Assembly (NCBI RefSeq): GCF_000382285.1
Contig: NZ_KB907925.1
Span: 1 to 64,000 of the forward strand
Source: Solimonas variicoloris DSM 15731
GTDB taxonomy: Bacteria; Pseudomonadota; Gammaproteobacteria; Nevskiales; Nevskiaceae
Length of the DNA stretch: 64,000 nt
Direction: 5' to 3'
Shown: piece by piece, positions 61,128 to 64,000 of the stretch
Position numbering within the stretch: the first letter of the stretch is position 1
Layout: each line of letters opens with the position of its first letter
The notes under the pieces: generated by a model
What the model saw: the letters and a program-made list of their open reading frames with translations, nothing else
What the model was told of the DNA's origin: nothing
The model's database searches: none
Program-made: the position numbers and the translations under genes

Positions 61128-61253
61128 CTGAAAAACGCCGTCATCGCGAGGCCGCTCAGCGGCCGTGGCGATCCGGAGCCACCGGCGCAGTGCGCCGCTG
61201 GATGGCTTCGCCGCCTACGGCGACTCGCCATGACGACGGATGAGCGTTTTCAG
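61128..61253. repeat. 126-bp palindromic intergenic element
   Basis: Inner arms CGTCATCGCGAG (61139-61150) and CTCGCCATGACG (61224-61235) match at 11 of 12 bases, and outer arms CTGAAAAACGC (61128-61138) and GCGTTTTCAG (61244-61253) extend the pairing. Internal words (GCCGCTCAGCGGC, GGATGGCTTCGCC) form further hairpins. The cgtcat-cgcgag/ctcgc-atgacg edge is of the kind seen in dispersed gammaproteobacterial palindromic repeats. It starts six bases after the preceding gene. Confidence 0.75.
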
Positions 61254-61317
61254 AGCGTCCCTGAACGCCCAAGCGGCGGCGCCACCACACCGCCCCTAAC
61301 GCCGCGTTCGCAATACA

Positions 61318-61349
61318 AAAGGCCTCCGCCCAGACGGAGGCCTTTCTTC
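61318..61349 (+). terminator. Terminator after the 890-residue protein gene
   Basis: Stem AAAGGCCTCCG with CGGAGGCCTTT (61318-61328 and 61335-61345; loop CCCAGA) followed by a T-rich stretch TTTCTTCTTT. A weaker A-run on the left allows partial function in the opposite direction. Confidence 0.8.
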
Positions 61350-61520
61350 TTTGCAGCGCCCGAACCGCATCGCTCATACCTGCGGACGAGACAGCGGCCG
61401 CGCCCCTGCGGCATCATCGGTCCCGGTTCACTTGGCGCCTGGCCTCATCACGGCCTTCGCCAAAGTCAGCGCCTGTCACTGCGGAAGCCATCCTGTCCAT
61501 GGCGATTGGGGGAGAGTTGA

Positions 61521-62057
61521 ATGAGAGTGCACGCGGCTCTTCTGGCGATTCTGTTCTTCTTCGGATGCGCAACCGAGCGTGTTCCGGAGAGTCCGTACAA
61601 CAAGGGCGTTGAGGCGTATCGAACCAAGAACTACAGCGAAGCCGCTGCGCAGTGGACCATCGCGGCTGAGGCCGGCGAAGTCAGCGCGAAGAACAACCTG
61701 GCCTTCCTCCTGTTCAATGGCCTCGGGGTGGAGCCGCAACAGGACCGGGCCTTGGCGCTCTGGCAGTCGGCGGCCATGCAAGGCCATGCAGAATCTCAAT
61801 GGCACTTGGGCGGGGCCTATGAAAACGGTCAGTCCGTGAAGCAGGACCGAGCATTGGCCTACGCGTGGTACCGGTGCGCCATCGCCAGCGCCGAGCTTCA
61901 TCTCAAAGCCGGCCCCGACCCGACGGAAGAGGCCATTGCGGATGACGCGCGAAAATCCGTCATCAGCCTCACCGATCGGCTGGTTCCGACAGAGTTGCAG
62001 CGCGGGCAGCGGCTCGCAGACGAGTTCATCGCCAAGTTTGCCGTCGACGTACCCTAG
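61521..62057 (+). CDS. Sel1-repeat lipoprotein
   Basis: A 178-residue lipoprotein, MRVHAALLAILFFFGCATER at its start, with lipobox FFGC (Cys16). Two or three Sel1/TPR-like repeats span residues 25-125: AAQWTIAAEAGEVSAKNNLA, NGLGVEPQQDRALALWQSAA and HLGGAYENGQSVKQDRALAY. Sel1 repeats form a helical scaffold for protein binding. GC content is lower than in neighbours. A GGGGGAG ribosome site sits at the correct distance. No partner is evident nearby. Confidence 0.78.
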   Translation: MRVHAALLAILFFFGCATERVPESPYNKGVEAYRTKNYSEAAAQWTIAAEAGEVSAKNNLAFLLFNGLGVEPQQDRALALWQSAAMQGHAESQWHLGGAYENGQSVKQDRALAYAWYRCAIASAELHLKAGPDPTEEAIADDARKSVISLTDRLVPTELQRGQRLADEFIAKFAVDVP

Positions 62058-62296
62058 GCCGTCGTACCCGGACTCCATACGCGAGCTGTACAGGGGCCGT
62101 CGCGCGCTGTCTGCCGAGGGACGGGCGCGGGCGTCGCGGTCCGCTTGCTGGCCACGTTCGCATTCCGGAGGCGACACTTCGGCAGGCAGCAGGCGAGGCG
62201 CGTGGTGGCGATCCTTACTTGATTGCAGCGGGCCTGTCGATTTTCGCTTCGCTCGTTCGTCGTAGCTGAAACCCACCGACAATCGGAGAGCAGGCT

Positions 62297-62737
62297 ATGC
62301 GGTTCATCATCACGGCGCAGGCGAGTGCGGAGAAGAAGGCGGCTGAGCCGTCAGATTTCGACGCGGAACTCTTCAAGGCCTACATGCGCTTCAACGAGGA
62401 GATGCATCAGGCCGGCGTGCTGGTCGCCTCCGAAGGACTCAATCCCGCGGCGCCCGGCGCCCGCATCGCGGTCGCCAACGGCAGGCGCTATGTCGTGGAC
62501 GGCCCCTTTGCCGAGTCGAAAGAACTGGTGGGAGGCTTCTACCTCATCGACGTCGACTCGCTGGACGAGGCCATTGCATGGGCGCTGCGCGCACCGTGCG
62601 GCCATCATGCGGACGACATTCTGGAGATTCGCCAGCTGACGGGTGCGGGTGATCTGCCGCCCGAAATTCTGCAACTCATCAACGAAGCGGCGCCGACGTG
62701 GAGCGCGTCGGCCTGGCAGGCGCGCGACGCCAAATAG
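62297..62737 (+). CDS. YCII-family (DGPF-domain) protein
   Basis: A 146-residue cytosolic protein starting MRFIITAQASAEKKAAEPSD. The YCII-related ferredoxin-like fold has the motif YVVDGPFAESKELVGGFYLI, after which DGPF proteins are named, and a VDSLDEAIAWALRAPCGHH segment. Family members are small putative dehydratase- or dimerisation-type proteins, often beside ECF sigma factors; none is here. GGAG precedes the ATG by several bases. The interval 62058-62296 before it shows nothing further. Confidence 0.83.
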   Translation: MRFIITAQASAEKKAAEPSDFDAELFKAYMRFNEEMHQAGVLVASEGLNPAAPGARIAVANGRRYVVDGPFAESKELVGGFYLIDVDSLDEAIAWALRAPCGHHADDILEIRQLTGAGDLPPEILQLINEAAPTWSASAWQARDAK

Positions 62738-62799
62738 TCGCGGGTAACGCGTGCAGGCGCGGCGCTGCATCGTCCACAACGCGCGCTTCACTCCGCCGC

Positions 62800-63720
62800 T
62801 CACGCACGCTTGCGCGGCGAGCGGTGCGTCTTCTTGGGAGCGGCCGGCGTGGCCTTGGCGCGCGGGCGTTTGCGGGCCGGCTTCTCGGCCGCGGGGCGAT
62901 GCGCCGCCTGCGCGGGCGTGCGCCGATTGGTCGCGATGCTCTTGCGCAGCAGCGCCATGAAATCGACCACCTTGTCGGAGCCTTCGTGCGCCGGCTCGGC
63001 TTCGAGCTTGCGGGCGATGCGCGCGCCCTTGCGCTTGAGGCGTTCGCGAATCGCCCGGCTGAGCTTTTCGCGGAACTCGTCCTTGTACTGCGCCGGCCGG
63101 AAGCGGTCGCTCATCGACTCGACCAGCTGGCGCGCCATGGCGGACTCGCGCGGGCTGATGCGATGGCTTTTCGCGGTGCCGGACGGAAAGTGGTACGCGT
63201 CGCTCGCGACGAGTTCCTGCGGATAGCGCAGCAACAGCAGCTGCAGCGCGTCGCCGCTGGGCCGCACCATCGCCAGGCTCTCGCGCGTCCGGATCACGAC
63301 GCGGGCGATCGCCACTTTGTGCAGCGCCTTGAGCGTCTCGCGCAGCAGCACATAGCCTTTCTCGGCTTTCTTCGGCGGCACGAGGTAATAGGGCCGCTCG
63401 AAGTATTCGGGGCCGACTTCGGACGGGTCCACGAAAGCCTCGATGTCGACCGACTCTCTGCTCTCGGGGGCCGCGTTCCGGAAGTCCTCGTCCCGCAGCA
63501 CGACGTAATTGCCTTTCTCGTATTCGAAGGCCTTGGCGATGTCCTTCCATGGCACTTCCTCGCCGGTCTCCTCGCTGATGCGCTCGTAGCGGACGCGCGA
63601 GTTGTCGCGCGAATCGACGAGGTGAAAGTGCAGATCGACCCGGCGCTCGCCGCTCATCAGCTGCACCGGAATGTGCAGCAGTCCGAACGAGATGGCGCCA
63701 TTCCACAGCGGCTTGGCCAT
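62800..63720 (-). CDS. ku: Ku protein (bacterial NHEJ)
   Basis: A 306-residue Ku homologue starting MAKPLWNGAISFGLLHIPVQ, the conserved start of bacterial Ku. It has VRYERISEETGEEVPWKDIA, KGYVLLRETLKALHKVAIAR and the C-terminal core RQLVESMSDRFRPAQYKDEF. A Lys/Arg/Pro-rich tail (about 255-306) ends the protein and may add DNA binding. Ku homodimers encircle broken DNA ends and recruit LigD, whose gene lies 17 bases upstream in the same direction. Confidence 0.96.
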   Translation of the reverse strand: MAKPLWNGAISFGLLHIPVQLMSGERRVDLHFHLVDSRDNSRVRYERISEETGEEVPWKDIAKAFEYEKGNYVVLRDEDFRNAAPESRESVDIEAFVDPSEVGPEYFERPYYLVPPKKAEKGYVLLRETLKALHKVAIARVVIRTRESLAMVRPSGDALQLLLLRYPQELVASDAYHFPSGTAKSHRISPRESAMARQLVESMSDRFRPAQYKDEFREKLSRAIRERLKRKGARIARKLEAEPAHEGSDKVVDFMALLRKSIATNRRTPAQAAHRPAAEKPARKRPRAKATPAAPKKTHRSPRKRA

Positions 63721-63737
63721 GCGGTGCTCTCCTGGCG

Positions 63738-64000
63738 TCAGCGGCGCGGCAGCGCCTGCTCGACATCGTCGATGCCGGCCCAGGGCTCGGGCCGTTTGGC
63801 GATGCGTTCGCGGATGTTGCCGATGTGGTACTGCGCGGCCGAGCGCAGCTTCGGCAGCTCGTCCCAGCCGAGCGGCACGGCGAGCGGCGCGCCGGGGCGG
63901 GCGCGCAGGCTGTAGCTGGCGATGCTGGTGGCGCCGCGCGCATTGCGCAGATAGTCGACGAACACGTGCCCGCCGCGCCGCGCCTTGGCGGCGACGTCGA
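63738..64000 (-). CDS. ligD: LigD polymerase domain, C-terminal end (partial, runs off right edge)
   Basis: The last 87 residues of a DNA ligase D run to the right edge of the window. The sequence DVAAKARRGGHVFVDYLRNA followed by RGATSIASYSLRARPGAPLA and the closing YHIGNIRERIAKRPEPW matches the end of the LigD primase-polymerase domain. That domain lies C-terminal in the Pseudomonas-like order (phosphoesterase-ligase-polymerase). LigD fills and ligates Ku-bound ends. It precedes ku by 17 bases, making an NHEJ operon. Only the final part is visible, so domain order upstream is inferred. Confidence 0.9.
   Translation of the reverse strand, partial: DVAAKARRGGHVFVDYLRNARGATSIASYSLRARPGAPLAVPLGWDELPKLRSAAQYHIGNIRERIAKRPEPWAGIDDVEQALPRR

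Overview
The window is 64 kb of very GC-rich chromosomal DNA. It is tightly packed with house-keeping and lipid-related genes, most with gammaproteobacterial gene order. Examples are MsrP-MsrQ, RNase PH next to an RdgB domain and HemW, divergent TesA/YbbA-YbbP, QmcA-NfeD, and a two-domain fatty acyl reductase of the Marinobacter kind. Together with a GlyGly-CTERM secreted protease and FadL, this suggests a free-living gammaproteobacterium near Nevskiales/Solimonadaceae or Xanthomonadales. The lineage is an inference from gene content; no rRNA or tRNA gene was seen.

Region by region. 1-1.6 kb is an accessory patch: the 5' end of an IS3-family transposase at the edge, unfamiliar small genes of lower GC, and an integron-type attC recombination site (1049-1126) between two of them. 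1.7-3.2 kb holds two membrane proteins. 3.25-7.1 kb (minus strand) is a compact operon of two Roadblock/LC7 proteins, an MglA/COG2229-like small GTPase, an unrecognised 297-residue protein, and a metallophosphoesterase carrying a kinase-like N-terminal domain. This is the best candidate for a little-described signalling module. 7.2-14.2 kb has a thioesterase, a TauE permease, an EF-hand lipoprotein, a large M36 metalloprotease with a Thr/Gly stalk and GlyGly-CTERM tail, and MgtE. 14.3-19.4 kb has a GST, LysR/pirin, DUF3187 and DAHP synthase with a structured leader.

19.5-28.7 kb is lipid- and redox-oriented: DUF3617, a CocE-type hydrolase, fatty acyl reductase, FadL porin (with a frameshifted signal-peptide start), SDRs and a HIT protein. 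28.8-33.7 kb has a CPA2 antiporter, PPK2, hemolysin III, NfeD/SPFH and SufE. 33.8-39.6 kb is a plus-strand run of msrP-msrQ-rph-(GNAT::RdgB fusion)-hemW, then small genes and type-B L31. 39.8-45.6 kb is central carbon metabolism (malic enzyme, citrate synthase, malate dehydrogenase) with CorA. 45.7-49.6 kb is the YbbA/YbbP transporter divergent from tesA, with overlapping start codons. 49.8-54.1 kb is a lipid-modification operon: flavin oxidoreductase, DUF1365, cyclopropane-fatty-acid synthase, DUF1475, DUF2062. 54-61 kb has assorted enzymes plus two unrecognised envelope proteins. 61-64 kb has a palindromic repeat, a Sel1 lipoprotein, a YCII protein, and the Ku/LigD non-homologous end-joining pair running off the right edge.

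Many very long open frames lie antisense to real genes because of the GC bias. They were left out.
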